Origin: Saccharomyces uvarum
Lineage: Eukaryota > Ascomycota > Saccharomycetes > Saccharomycetales > Saccharomycetaceae
Reading direction: 5' to 3'
Assembly: GCA_947243795.1 (NCBI GenBank)
Contig: OX365935.1
Coordinates: 248,001-312,000 of the forward strand
DNA: 64,000 nucleotides
Both the position numbers and the translations under genes were made by a program. Shown here in pieces: positions 8,522-18,054 of this stretch; position 1 is the stretch's first letter, and each line of letters opens with the position of its first letter. The notes below the pieces were generated by a model, which saw only the letters and a list, made by a program, of their open reading frames with translations, made no database searches and had not been told where the DNA came from.

Positions 8522-10555
8522 ATGGTGTCATCCAACAACGGTTTGAATTTACCCATTTCAAATGAACAATGTATGCCCCAAAATACCGGATCTCTTGGGT
8601 TTGAAGCCCCCACTCCAAGACAGATTTTGAGAGTCACGTTGAACTTGAAGTATTTAGTTGACGAAATCGTACCTATTGTTTATAATCCCGCTGAAATCGT
8701 TTGTGACCATTCTGAGATTTTGTCTCCAAAAGTTATTAAATTGGCTTATAACGCATGTGGTGGGAACCCTGATGACAAGACCAACAAGAGAAAGTATCAG
8801 TCAGTCATCATCTTTTCGCTTTTAAAGGTTTGTGAGTGGTACTCCAAACTGTCTACTATGGAAGTGCACAACGCTAAGCTTTATGAAATTAGGAATTTAG
8901 CTGCACAGCAGTTATGTAAACTGCTAATTGAAAAAGAGGAAACAAGAGATTTGCAATTTCTCTTTATGCAGTTGTTATTGCGCCGGTACGTGATTAATGA
9001 AAACGACGAAGACCAAGACCCTATGAATGCGTTAGAGCTGGCCACGGACATGCATTGTACTACAGTGATAGGGTCGAGTGGATTTCAACGTTGTTTAAAA
9101 TGGATTTGGAGAGGTTGGATCGTCCAAAATGGAATGGATCCTACCACTTTTATAAAGGACGATTCATTGGCCGAGATTTCTGTAGTTTCGCACTTTAACC
9201 CAGTAAGACTGAAGGCACCAATATATCAGAATTATTTGCAAATGTCTTTTTCGTTTTTGTTTCTGGGGTTGTATACATTGGTGGTAAATGGTAAGGACTC
9301 CGAAAGAGTGCAATCCTTTGATTTATGGGAAACCGTATTTTATATTTTCAACACGGGCTTCATCTTGGATGAATTAGCTAAAGTTTATTATATTGGTTAT
9401 GCTCACCTATCATTTTGGAACTTATTCAATGACGCCACATACCTGATTATCACCTTGGCAATGGGATTCCGTGCAATGAGTGTAACTCCTCTTAATGGCA
9501 AATACTCTTCGGAAGATTGGGATAAAATCTCATATAGGGTACTCTCATGTGCAGCCCCATTCGTTTGGTCGAGATTGTTGCTATACCTTGAATCACAAAG
9601 GTTTATCGGGATCATGTTGGTGATTCTAAAGCACATGATGAAAGAATCGATAGTATTCTTCTTCCTTCTGTTCTTAATAATGATCGGCTTCACGCAGGGT
9701 TTCTTGGGTTTGGACTCCGCTGATGGTAAAAGAGATATCACGGGTCCAATTTTGGGTAATTTGACGATTACTGTTTTGGGTCTTGGAAGTTTTGATGTCT
9801 TTGAAGAATTTGCTCCCCCATATGCAGCAATATTGTATTATGGGTACTATTTCATCGTTTCCGTCATTCTTCTAAATATCTTAATTGCATTGTATTCTAC
9901 TGCATACCAAAAGGTTATTGATAACGCTGATGACGAGTACATGGCTTTGATGTCACAAAAGACGCTGAGATATATTAGAGCTCCCGATGAAGACGTTTAT
10001 GTTTCTCCTTTGAATTTGATTGAACTGCTTATGACACCTATTTTTCATGTCCTTCCACCAAAACGCGCTAAGGACCTAAGTTATACAATTATGACAATAG
10101 TGTATAGCCCATTTTTGTTGTTTATTTCCGTAAAGGAAACTCGTGAGGCCAGAAGAATAAAGTATAACAGAATGAAAAGGCTAAACGATGACGCCAATGA
10201 ATATGATACCCCATGGGATTTGACGGATGGTTATTTAGATGATGATGACGGTCTGTTCTCTGATAACCAAAATTCAGGTATGAGGGCTACTCAATTGAAA
10301 AATTCACGTTCATTAAAATTGCAAAGGACGGCAGAACAAGAGGATGCCCATTTCAAAGTGCCTAAGAAATGGTACAAAAACGTAAAAAAGTGCAGTCCCT
10401 CCTTCGAGAAGTATGATAACGATGACACTGACGAAGAAGACGATGATGACAAAAATAAAGATGACGTCAAAGAACTTACTGAAAAAGTTGAAAACTTGAC
10501 GGCTATGATAACTGATTTACTTCAAAAATTGGATTTAAAGGATAAGAAAGAATAA
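8522..10555 (+). CDS. YVC1: Yvc1, vacuolar TRP cation channel
   Basis: A 677-residue vacuolar membrane channel that releases Ca2+ after osmotic shock. The start MVSSNNG matches S. cerevisiae; the frame is open 33 codons upstream but begins only at GTG. The N-terminal cytosolic domain spans about 1-235, the transmembrane region about 236-465, with the pore and filter near GLGSFDVFEEF (about 417-427). The C-terminal tail has the acidic patch LDDDDGLFSD near 570-578, known in the family for Ca2+ sensitivity, and ends in a charged coiled coil. It is convergent with VPS21. Confidence 0.97.
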   Translation: MVSSNNGLNLPISNEQCMPQNTGSLGFEAPTPRQILRVTLNLKYLVDEIVPIVYNPAEIVCDHSEILSPKVIKLAYNACGGNPDDKTNKRKYQSVIIFSLLKVCEWYSKLSTMEVHNAKLYEIRNLAAQQLCKLLIEKEETRDLQFLFMQLLLRRYVINENDEDQDPMNALELATDMHCTTVIGSSGFQRCLKWIWRGWIVQNGMDPTTFIKDDSLAEISVVSHFNPVRLKAPIYQNYLQMSFSFLFLGLYTLVVNGKDSERVQSFDLWETVFYIFNTGFILDELAKVYYIGYAHLSFWNLFNDATYLIITLAMGFRAMSVTPLNGKYSSEDWDKISYRVLSCAAPFVWSRLLLYLESQRFIGIMLVILKHMMKESIVFFFLLFLIMIGFTQGFLGLDSADGKRDITGPILGNLTITVLGLGSFDVFEEFAPPYAAILYYGYYFIVSVILLNILIALYSTAYQKVIDNADDEYMALMSQKTLRYIRAPDEDVYVSPLNLIELLMTPIFHVLPPKRAKDLSYTIMTIVYSPFLLFISVKETREARRIKYNRMKRLNDDANEYDTPWDLTDGYLDDDDGLFSDNQNSGMRATQLKNSRSLKLQRTAEQEDAHFKVPKKWYKNVKKCSPSFEKYDNDDTDEEDDDDKNKDDVKELTEKVENLTAMITDLLQKLDLKDKKE

Positions 10556-10985
10556 CATTTATATCTTATATTAAACTACAGCTCACGTAACTATTCGCCA
10601 ACTTATGTATTGCTCTTAATTATAGCACTAATTCTGTATCAATTTATATTTATCCGCCGAATTGAACATTTTACTCAACAGCCTCCAGCCTTCTCAATGT
10701 GGATTACTTGCCCCATAAAAAAACAAAAAAAAGACAAAATTTGGAGAAATATATATCTTACTCTTGGAAGATATAATACATAGAAAACCATCGAAATATA
10801 CCAGCGTTATAAAGGGATACAAAGATGTAGTCCATATGTTACAAACAAAAAAAAAAAAAAAAATTACTTCTTAAAAAACGAAAACTTCTTATCTCTCCTA
10901 TATATGATAAACCATGTCTCTCATTTCTTTCCGTTCTGAAGATCTACCTATCTCGATTTACCCAACTTTTCTTTAATATCCCTCT
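10556..10985. other. YVC1 - VPS21 convergent intergenic
   Basis: AT-rich 430-base spacer between two stop codons. It contains an exact 11-base ARS core match at 10642-10652 and an A17 run at 10847-10863. No gene is visible. Confidence 0.6.
10642..10652 (+). other. candidate ARS consensus (replication origin core)
   Basis: ATTTATATTTA matches WTTTAYRTTTW exactly, inside an AT-rich space between convergent genes, the usual setting for a yeast origin. The extended 17-base consensus is not fully met on the 3' side. I recall an ARS near this locus in S. cerevisiae, but that memory is not firm. Confidence 0.35.
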
Positions 10986-11618
10986 CTAACAACTGCAACC
11001 ACTGTTCGCACTGGCACCATTATTAGCGGCATTCAAATCCACTCTTTGATTATTTGATTCACGTTCATTATTAGCATTATTTTGTTCTTCAGCGTTTTTC
11101 AATGGTATCTTTTCACCAATTCCCAAAAATACGTTATTAACATTTTCTCCCGTCTTTGCACTTGTTTCGAAAAACAACAGACCATTTTCTTCTGCCAACT
11201 TTTCACCTTCCTCTCTTGCGACTTTTCTTTCCCCGTCTTCTTGTAACATATCGATCTTGTTACCGACTAAAGCAATAATGATGTCCTTCGATGCTTGTTC
11301 ATGCAGTTCTTTAACCCAATGGCGAGCCTTGATAAAGGATTGTGGTTTCGTCACGTCGTATACTACAAGAGCAGCCTGTGCATTTCTATAGTACATAGGT
11401 GCTAACGATGCAAATCTCTCTTGCCCAGCTGTATCCCATATTTCAAACTTAACGGTATGCTCATTTATAGTGACTCTTTGAGTAAGGAATGCTGCACCGA
11501 TAGTGGGCTCCTTGTTTTCGGCAAAATCATTCGATACAAACCTTAGGACTACTGAGGATTTACCAACTGCTGCTTCACCCAATAGTACCAACTTTATTGA
11601 AGTGATGGATGTGTTCAT
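10986..11618 (-). CDS. VPS21: Vps21, Rab5-type GTPase
   Basis: A 210-residue endosomal Rab GTPase needed for vacuolar protein sorting and endosome fusion. P-loop GEAAVGKS (14-21), WDTAGQE (61-67), NKID (120-123) and SAK (153-155) are all intact. The C-terminus CSC carries two cysteines for geranylgeranylation. Length equals S. cerevisiae Vps21. It lies between YVC1 (convergent) and PTC5 (same strand, 281 bases away). Confidence 0.98.
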   Translation of the reverse strand: MNTSITSIKLVLLGEAAVGKSSVVLRFVSNDFAENKEPTIGAAFLTQRVTINEHTVKFEIWDTAGQERFASLAPMYYRNAQAALVVYDVTKPQSFIKARHWVKELHEQASKDIIIALVGNKIDMLQEDGERKVAREEGEKLAEENGLLFFETSAKTGENVNNVFLGIGEKIPLKNAEEQNNANNERESNNQRVDLNAANNGASANSGCSC

Positions 11619-11899
11619 TTTTTTGTGCTATACTAAAGTATCTTCTGTGGAGTCTCAACGACCTTCTTTTTTTCTTTCCAGATTTGTTGCTGCTTTTACA
11701 AGAACACCTAAGATAAGGTGCTCGTATTTCATTTCATCTTTCTTTCTTTGTCATTTCGGGGATATTGTTTTAACAAAAGCCCATAATGCGAATAAAAAAC
11801 GAAAAAACGTATGGGGTGACATGTAAGCTGACAGTCAGTTATACTAAAATCATCTATAAAGTGAATCATCTGGTATGTATCTACGTTAATTCTACATTA

Positions 11900-13609
11900 T
11901 CATAACCTAGGCTTTGGATTTGTTGTTGCGTCCGGGTTCATCACGATGGAAGTGGCGTTTGATGCGTTAGAAGGTGTTCCAGAATCACCGAAAAACGCCA
12001 CTGTCACTGTCAGGTCATCTCTGTATCTTCTACTCATTGGCGATGGAATGCTAACTAATGCTGAAACGTATTCTTTTCTTCCGCCAGCACTCAATGCATT
12101 CCTGATTAAATGAGTGGCGACATTTTTGTCTTCCATAAGATACTCTGTGTTTGAACTCGATTTATCATCCTTGTATCTGAATGCCGGTCTTTGGGCTTCT
12201 TTGTCATCTGACAAATCGACGACCTTTGGTAGTTTCCCCGGTTCTGCCTTAAATGGTGTTGGCAGGGTCATATTCTTATCCATCCATCTGATAACCAATG
12301 AGGCAATTTCTTCATTAGTCAATAATTCGAATAAACCATCAGAACCCATCACCATAAATTTGGAGTCTTTACCAATTTTGGAAGAAGTAATTACTGGTTC
12401 TGCAGTCACGTATGGAGGCGTCTTGAAGTCTCTTGGTTCCTTTCTAAAATAAAGTTTAGCGACTTCGGGCAAATCCGATAACGGTTTCCCATCAACTTCT
12501 TTTACCTTGTAGCGGTAGTCTCCAAATGCCCTGGAGGGTTGCAACGAACCCAAAACTCTTCCGTTTCTTATGACATTAGGCTCACCTGGGTGTTCTTTTC
12601 TAATTCTTTGCACTTCTTCCAAACTATCACCGGTCTGATCAGTGGATAATGATTTTACGGTCCATTTGCCGTCGCTATCCAAGCCACAAACTAAAGCTCT
12701 TGAGTCCCCAGTCACGGCCACTTTCAAAATAGAGTTTGTAGAATTGTATAGACTTAATAGTGCGCAAGATCCTGAGATGGCGGGTAGTGTGTTTGCAATA
12801 TTAGAGTTGCTTGGATCTTGGAACAGTTTTCTAAATGATTCCATCACGATATCATCATCTAATTTCAAAAACCCTTTAGAAATTGCAGAGTCAATTAAAT
12901 CTTTGGGATCGGATTGGAAGATTGATTTGTTTTGGTCATAAACTTGACCCAATTGGTAAGCTACATAACGAACCAAATCTTTTGAAAGTTTTTCCGAAGT
13001 AAAGGGGCCACCATGGCCATCAAAAATCCCAAAAAAGTATAGGTCCTTTTCCGTGGATTTCCCATCTTCACCCGCTATTGGAATAGTGATGATCTGCTCT
13101 ACGTGATCATCTTCTATTGGGTGATTAGAAGGCAGCTGGGCCACATCGTACCTGAAAATACCCGTACCCCGATTAACGAAATGGCTTTCCTCCCTATCGT
13201 GTAGTTTTGCCTCTATTTTAGCATCGTTCAAAATAGGTACGGATTGACCATTCTGGGGTTCCTGATCTTTTGGTGCTTGTGCTTCCTTTGAATTAGGCGT
13301 GCGCATACCGGTATTTTCACGAGTGCTTGTAGAGTAATCCTTGATTCCGTTTATCGTATCTAGAGAAAGGATCTTCTTGGGGGAATAGTAGGAATAGGTT
13401 AAAAGCAGGGACCCGCTTAGTAAAGCAATGTTTAGGGCTTTATAGTGGGAAGATACGAATATCTTGGTCCTTGAGCAGTATGAACTATTTGCATGCGACG
13501 TTGAGTACGCGCGTTGGAGAAACTTTTGAGTGTACTCTTTACCAGATTGACATTTAGATAAGACCTTAATCGTTTTCCTTATAGCTACGGTTCTCGTTAG
13601 GGGGGACAT
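11900..13609 (-). CDS. PTC5: Ptc5, mitochondrial PP2C phosphatase
   Basis: A 569-residue type 2C protein phosphatase of the mitochondrial intermembrane space or matrix, known to dephosphorylate pyruvate dehydrogenase E1-alpha (Pda1). The N-terminus is a basic presequence (about 1-35) followed by a hydrophobic segment (60-75) that may be a sorting signal. PP2C metal motifs are present: DGHGG (197-201), GDSRALVCG and a later MGSDGLFELL. Start and length fit S. cerevisiae (572 residues). It is divergent from TMA46. Confidence 0.97.
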   Translation of the reverse strand: MSPLTRTVAIRKTIKVLSKCQSGKEYTQKFLQRAYSTSHANSSYCSRTKIFVSSHYKALNIALLSGSLLLTYSYYSPKKILSLDTINGIKDYSTSTRENTGMRTPNSKEAQAPKDQEPQNGQSVPILNDAKIEAKLHDREESHFVNRGTGIFRYDVAQLPSNHPIEDDHVEQIITIPIAGEDGKSTEKDLYFFGIFDGHGGPFTSEKLSKDLVRYVAYQLGQVYDQNKSIFQSDPKDLIDSAISKGFLKLDDDIVMESFRKLFQDPSNSNIANTLPAISGSCALLSLYNSTNSILKVAVTGDSRALVCGLDSDGKWTVKSLSTDQTGDSLEEVQRIRKEHPGEPNVIRNGRVLGSLQPSRAFGDYRYKVKEVDGKPLSDLPEVAKLYFRKEPRDFKTPPYVTAEPVITSSKIGKDSKFMVMGSDGLFELLTNEEIASLVIRWMDKNMTLPTPFKAEPGKLPKVVDLSDDKEAQRPAFRYKDDKSSSNTEYLMEDKNVATHLIRNALSAGGRKEYVSALVSIPSPMSRRYRDDLTVTVAFFGDSGTPSNASNATSIVMNPDATTNPKPRL

Positions 13610-13897
13610 GTAGATAATAGAAAAGGTGCAAGTGCTTCTAATATAAAAATTTGAGCAGCGCCTGTGGTAAATTGGGATGGGAATAAATAACTCTTAACTT
13701 GCAATGGACGACCTTTGTTTGCTCTATGATTTCTCTGCCTCTTTCTTTCTTTCTTTTTTTGTATCTCTTGTGTAGCTAAAATGAGTTCGGTTTTTACACT
13801 GCAAGGCCGGTAGCTGCACAATAATGACGTGCAAGAGAAATAATGAAATGCGTAAAATCGGACTGCCGCCCGTTATAGCCAAGATTCTAGTTACATT

Positions 13898-13904
13898 TGA
13901 GTCA
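13898..13904 (+). promoter_or_regulatory. Gcn4/AP-1 type site TGAGTCA
   Basis: Exact TGASTCA palindrome, 295 bases upstream of TMA46 and 289 upstream of PTC5. Its use is not shown by the sequence. Confidence 0.35.
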
Positions 13905-14009
13905 CCGGAAATTAACCAATGCCGCGTACTCTACTTACTTTATCATGGGATTGCAGCTATCGAGAGTAATTCCTTAATATGTAAGTAAATAAGAGCATCA
14001 TTTCCCAAG

Positions 14010-14023
14010 TCGTCGAAAATGAC
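14010..14023 (-). promoter_or_regulatory. Abf1 site
   Basis: The reverse complement of TCGTCGAAAATGAC fits RTCAYTNNNNACGW fully. It lies 14 bases from an RRPE and 31 bases from a PAC, a common yeast ribosome-biogenesis promoter layout. Confidence 0.5.
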
Positions 14024-14036
14024 GAGGATGATGAAA

Positions 14037-14063
14037 AAAAATTTTTGTTCCCAGCGATGAGTT
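14037..14063. promoter_or_regulatory. RRPE plus PAC pair of TMA46
   Basis: AAAAATTTTT (14037-14046, RRPE) is followed by GCGATGAGTT (14054-14063), one base off the PAC consensus GCGATGAGMT. It lies 131 bases upstream of the TMA46 start, the usual distance for this pair. RRPE is read by Stb3 and PAC by Dot6/Tod6 in S. cerevisiae. Confidence 0.55.
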
Positions 14064-14193
14064 AGTTGAAATTGAGAGTATATCCTTTTCGTCAAAATTG
14101 TTAACGCATACCAACACTGCAAAGAAAAGACCTCTTCAGTAGTTATTTTCCAGTTTTACTCGTAGATAACAGCAGGAAAGAAAAAGCTCGAAG

Positions 14194-15225
14194 ATGCCAC
14201 CAAAGAAGGGAAAGCAGCCCCAAGTGGCTGGGAAGAAGAAGGAAAATGTCGACAAGACATTTGGTATGAAGAACAAGAATCGTTCCACCAAGGTCCAAAG
14301 ATACATCAAGCAGGTGCAGACACAATCGGATCCGAAGAAGGAAGAAATGAAGCTGATGAAGCTGGAGGAGAAAAAACGTAAAGAAGCCGAAGAGGCTGAA
14401 CGAAGAGCACTGTTCAACCCTATAGTAGACCAAAGAATTCGTGCGGGCGTGGACCCCAAGTCGATGGTCTGTGCCCTGTTCAAGCTAGGGAACTGTAACA
14501 AAGGTGCCAAGTGTAAATTCTCACACGATTTGAACGTCGGCAGAAGAATGGAAAAGAAAGATTTATATCAAGATACGAGAAGTGAGAAGGAGGAGGACAC
14601 GATGGATAAGTGGGATGAAGAAAAGTTGAGAGATGTTATCATGTCGAAGCACGGCAACCTAAAGACCACCACCGAAAAAGTGTGCAAATACTTTATCGAG
14701 GCGGTGGAAAACGGTAAATACGGTTGGTTTTGGATTTGTCCCAACGGAGGTGACATGTGTATGTACAGACACTCCTTACCAGAGGGCTTCGTACTGAAGA
14801 CCAACGAGCAAAAGAGGCTCGAGAGAGAGTCGTTGGACAAACAACCAAAGATCACACTGGAGGAGTTCCTCGAAACCGAAAGAGACAAACTGGATAAGAC
14901 CAAGCTCACACCTATCACAGTCGCCAACTTCGCGCAGTGGAAGAAGAATCACATCATCGCCAAGATTAACGAGGAGATGAAGCTGACGAGCAAGAGGAAG
15001 CCCTCGGGCAGAGAGCTCATCCTGAAGATGTCCGCAGAGAACAGTTCGTTCGAACCTGACAGCACCGCCGATGACGCGACCCAAGGCTCCGCGTGGGATC
15101 TGTCGGAGTTCACAGACGCTTTGAAGAAGGCTGACCACCAGGACGACAGCGGGATCAAGGATTACGGTGACGGTAGCAACCCGACCTTCGACATTAAGAA
15201 GGCCAGTCCTGCCACCCTCGCATAA
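14194..15225 (+). CDS. TMA46: Tma46, CCCH zinc-finger, ribosome-associated
   Basis: A 343-residue DFRP/ZC3H15-family protein that partners the GTPase Rbg1 on translating ribosomes. A Lys-rich N-terminal half (1-75) precedes CCCH finger 1 (Cys93, Cys101, Cys107, His111) and a second finger (Cys164, Cys182, Cys189, His193). The C-terminal DFRP region (about 210-330) binds the GTPase in the family. Length and start match S. cerevisiae (345). Its promoter carries RRPE, PAC and Abf1 matches, as expected for a growth-linked translation gene. Confidence 0.97.
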   Translation: MPPKKGKQPQVAGKKKENVDKTFGMKNKNRSTKVQRYIKQVQTQSDPKKEEMKLMKLEEKKRKEAEEAERRALFNPIVDQRIRAGVDPKSMVCALFKLGNCNKGAKCKFSHDLNVGRRMEKKDLYQDTRSEKEEDTMDKWDEEKLRDVIMSKHGNLKTTTEKVCKYFIEAVENGKYGWFWICPNGGDMCMYRHSLPEGFVLKTNEQKRLERESLDKQPKITLEEFLETERDKLDKTKLTPITVANFAQWKKNHIIAKINEEMKLTSKRKPSGRELILKMSAENSSFEPDSTADDATQGSAWDLSEFTDALKKADHQDDSGIKDYGDGSNPTFDIKKASPATLA

Positions 15226-15753
15226 CACCGGATACAAACTATATATCTATATGTCACTCCATATATACAGCACATACGTAACGCAACCGATCACCCTACA
15301 CGAACGCTCCCCCACGCCCCACGCCCCACCTCCCACTCCCACTCCCACGCTATTGAGGTGTTTTAACATCGATTCCTACCCACGCTCTATAGGATGAAAG
15401 TGCTCGAAGTTGCGTTGTAAAAAGATACAAGTGTTTGCGGCTCCTAAGTCGAGTCGTTTCGCTGCATCTCGCGCCAGCTTCGGGGGATGAGGCTACACAC
15501 TTGACGGCTTGTTGGACGTTTAACGTTTCCCCCGAACGGCCTTCTGTTTCTTTTTTTTTATAAAAGGCTCTTTACTGTTTTGACATCTGCATATTCGTAG
15601 TGGACTTGAACTCTACTCATTAGATTTTCACTTAGGGTCGGATTGAGCTCATTATCAAGCCAAAAAAGAGAAAACTATAGGATACGCTCTAGCACTGGAA
15701 CTCCAACACAACACTAGCTGGAAGACCGAGAGAAAACACAAGTTAAGTAAAGA
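15226..15753. other. TMA46 - ECM3 intergenic
   Basis: A 528-base tandem spacer. It contains a C-rich tract with quadruplex potential on the minus strand (15309-15347) and a TATA-like TATAAAAG at 15559-15566, about 190 bases before ECM3. Confidence 0.6.
15309..15347 (-). other. G-quadruplex-capable tract
   Basis: Read on the minus strand, six G-runs of 3, 3, 3, 4, 4 and 5 are separated by loops of 3-4 bases (one loop holds an extra GG). It lies about 85 bases after the TMA46 stop, probably in its 3' UTR as a C-rich RNA, with the G-rich strand being the template. Confidence 0.6.
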
Positions 15754-17607
15754 ATGACACATATCACGCTAGGACAAGCCATCTGGGCCTCTGTCAGACC
15801 AATCATCAAGATCTACCTGATCATCGGTGTGGGCTTCGGTTTATGCAAGATGAACATCTTGACCGTCCAGGCCACGAGATCCATCTCTGATATCGTCTTA
15901 ACGGTTCTGCTTCCTTGTTTATCGTTCAATAAAATCGTAGCAAATATAGAGGATAACGATATTAAAGATGTCGGTATCATTTGCCTCACGTCTGTTCTGC
16001 TTTTCGCCACTGGCCTGGGGTTTGCCTTCATCGTTCGAAGTCTGCTTCCTGTCCCCAAGAGATGGCGTGGTGGTATTCTTGCGGGGGGGATGTTTCCCAA
16101 TATCAGCGACTTGCCCATTGCTTATTTGCAATCCATGGACCAAGGGTTTATCTTCACGGAAACGGAGGGTGATAAAGGTGTCGCCAACGTTATCATCTTC
16201 CTGGCCATGTTTTTGATCTGTGTCTTCAACTTGGGTGGCTTCAGACTGATCGAAAACGACTTCCACTACAAGGGCGATGACGATGAGGAAAATACTTTGA
16301 TCGATCAAGATCAAGACTCAACCCAACAGCTAAAACCACCCATTGCGGGCGGTTCCTCTTCTTCATCCAACCAAGACATTTTGAAAGAGCCAAACGAATC
16401 CACCGTTCCAAACAGTTCACAAGCAAGCTACATTTCTGAGAAGAGTAAACAGGAGAAATTTCCACCTACCGCCCCCAAACCTGCGCATGCTGTCTCCCCG
16501 ACAGCAGATGACATGAGCATGAACTCATCCGCGGTAATTTCCATTGATAGCATTACACATTCCCTGCATACAGCCCATGCAGATATGCAGTCCTCTAACC
16601 AACTTAATAACACCACTTACAGAACCAGAAGTCAGCCAATCGCATACACCACCGAATCAACAACTGCAAATCGCAAGAATAACCGCAGAAACTCCGTTAC
16701 TGGCTCTTTACGTTCCGTGGATATGCGTGAACTACCCGCTGAAGATATGGATGATTTGATTCGTGAGTATTCTAACGTTGACCGGTACGGCAAGAGAAGG
16801 AGGAGTTCTTTCAGCTCTCAAAGACCGTCATCCATCTTGGAGAACCAGGCAGACAACGCTCTTTCTCCCAACCTGACTAGAACCTCCACTATACAAAGAG
16901 TGAAAGCTTCTAATCTAACTAGAATTATCACTTCAGATGCCACTGTCAGTAAGAAAGACATCGAAACCTCAGGATCCTCTTTACCAAAATGGTTGCAAAA
17001 TTTTCCCCTAACCAAATTTATTGTATTTTTTTTGAAAAATTGTTTAAGACCTTGCTCCATGGCTGTCATCCTGGCATTAATCATCGCTTTCATCCCCTGG
17101 GTCAAAGCCTTATTCGTCACCTCGGCTCATACCCCAAAGATTAAACAGGCTCCAGACAACGCACCTGCTTTAGCGTTCATTATGGACTTCACCTCTTATG
17201 TGGGGGCCGCCTCAGTGCCATTCGGTTTGATCTTATTAGGTGCTACTCTAGGTAGATTGAAAATTGGGAAATTATATCCGGGTTTCTGGAAGGCTGCTGT
17301 GGTCTTAGTGATCATTAGACAATGTATCATGCCCATTTTCGGTGTATTGTGGTGCGATCGTCTGGTGAAAGCAGGTTGGCTAAACTGGGAAGACGACAAG
17401 ATGTTACTGTTCGTCACTGCAATAGCTTGGAATTTACCAACAATGACTACTCTAATCTATTTCACTGCGAGTTTCACCCCTGAAGATGAAACTGATCCCA
17501 TTCAAATGGAATGCACTTCTTTCTTTTTGATGCTTCAGTATCCTTTGATGGTCATTAGTTTACCATTTTTGGTCTCTTATTTCATAAAGGTTCAAATGAA
17601 ATTATAA
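15754..17607 (+). CDS. ECM3: Ecm3, PIN-like auxin-efflux-family transporter
   Basis: A 617-residue membrane protein of the auxin efflux carrier / PIN-like family, probably in the ER membrane; S. cerevisiae Ecm3 has 613 residues and its substrate is not known to me. About five hydrophobic segments at the N-terminus (about 10-165), a long Ser/Asn-rich cytosolic loop (about 170-415) and about five more at the C-terminus (about 425-612) give the family's split layout. The start ATG at 15754 is the first in the frame. Confidence 0.95.
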   Translation: MTHITLGQAIWASVRPIIKIYLIIGVGFGLCKMNILTVQATRSISDIVLTVLLPCLSFNKIVANIEDNDIKDVGIICLTSVLLFATGLGFAFIVRSLLPVPKRWRGGILAGGMFPNISDLPIAYLQSMDQGFIFTETEGDKGVANVIIFLAMFLICVFNLGGFRLIENDFHYKGDDDEENTLIDQDQDSTQQLKPPIAGGSSSSSNQDILKEPNESTVPNSSQASYISEKSKQEKFPPTAPKPAHAVSPTADDMSMNSSAVISIDSITHSLHTAHADMQSSNQLNNTTYRTRSQPIAYTTESTTANRKNNRRNSVTGSLRSVDMRELPAEDMDDLIREYSNVDRYGKRRRSSFSSQRPSSILENQADNALSPNLTRTSTIQRVKASNLTRIITSDATVSKKDIETSGSSLPKWLQNFPLTKFIVFFLKNCLRPCSMAVILALIIAFIPWVKALFVTSAHTPKIKQAPDNAPALAFIMDFTSYVGAASVPFGLILLGATLGRLKIGKLYPGFWKAAVVLVIIRQCIMPIFGVLWCDRLVKAGWLNWEDDKMLLFVTAIAWNLPTMTTLIYFTASFTPEDETDPIQMECTSFFLMLQYPLMVISLPFLVSYFIKVQMKL

Positions 17608-18054
17608 TATTTTTTAGAAAACCAAAACATTAAAAAAAGATCTACCCCATGCATTCCCCTTCTCATTTTTATTATCACAACCGAAACAAGTCACAATTAT
17701 TGTTTTATTGATCTTTTCAATCTGCTATAAAAATTTCTACTTCCGTTGCCTTGTTATCGAAGTAGAATTTGCTTGTTTTAAACTTTATAGAGTCTAATAG
17801 TATATAAAAATAACAAAAATAATCATAAAATTCATGCATCATTTTTTCTTGTATTGGTACAATTTTCCTTAGAGTTTTTTTTTTGAAATTAACTGTTAGT
17901 CATTGATTATTATCATTTAACTTTGGTTTCCAAAATCAAACTAAATCCATCTACTAAACTAAAAAAATATATATATATGCGGGGAAATGAAATGATTACA
18001 TTCTTAAATATACAAAACTACTATTTATAAGAAATACAACATCACTTAACTCTT
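17608..18054. other. ECM3 - CMR2 convergent intergenic
   Basis: AT-rich 447-base spacer between stop codons, with an AT repeat near 17970 and T runs near 17880. No gene, and no exact ARS core noticed. Confidence 0.6.

Larger units (their letters stand above)
13610..14193. other. PTC5 - TMA46 divergent promoter
   Basis: A 584-base shared promoter. It holds a Gcn4-type TGAGTCA at 13898-13904, an Abf1 match at 14010-14023, an RRPE at 14037-14046 and a near-perfect PAC at 14054-14063. All but the Gcn4 site cluster on the TMA46 side. Confidence 0.6.
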
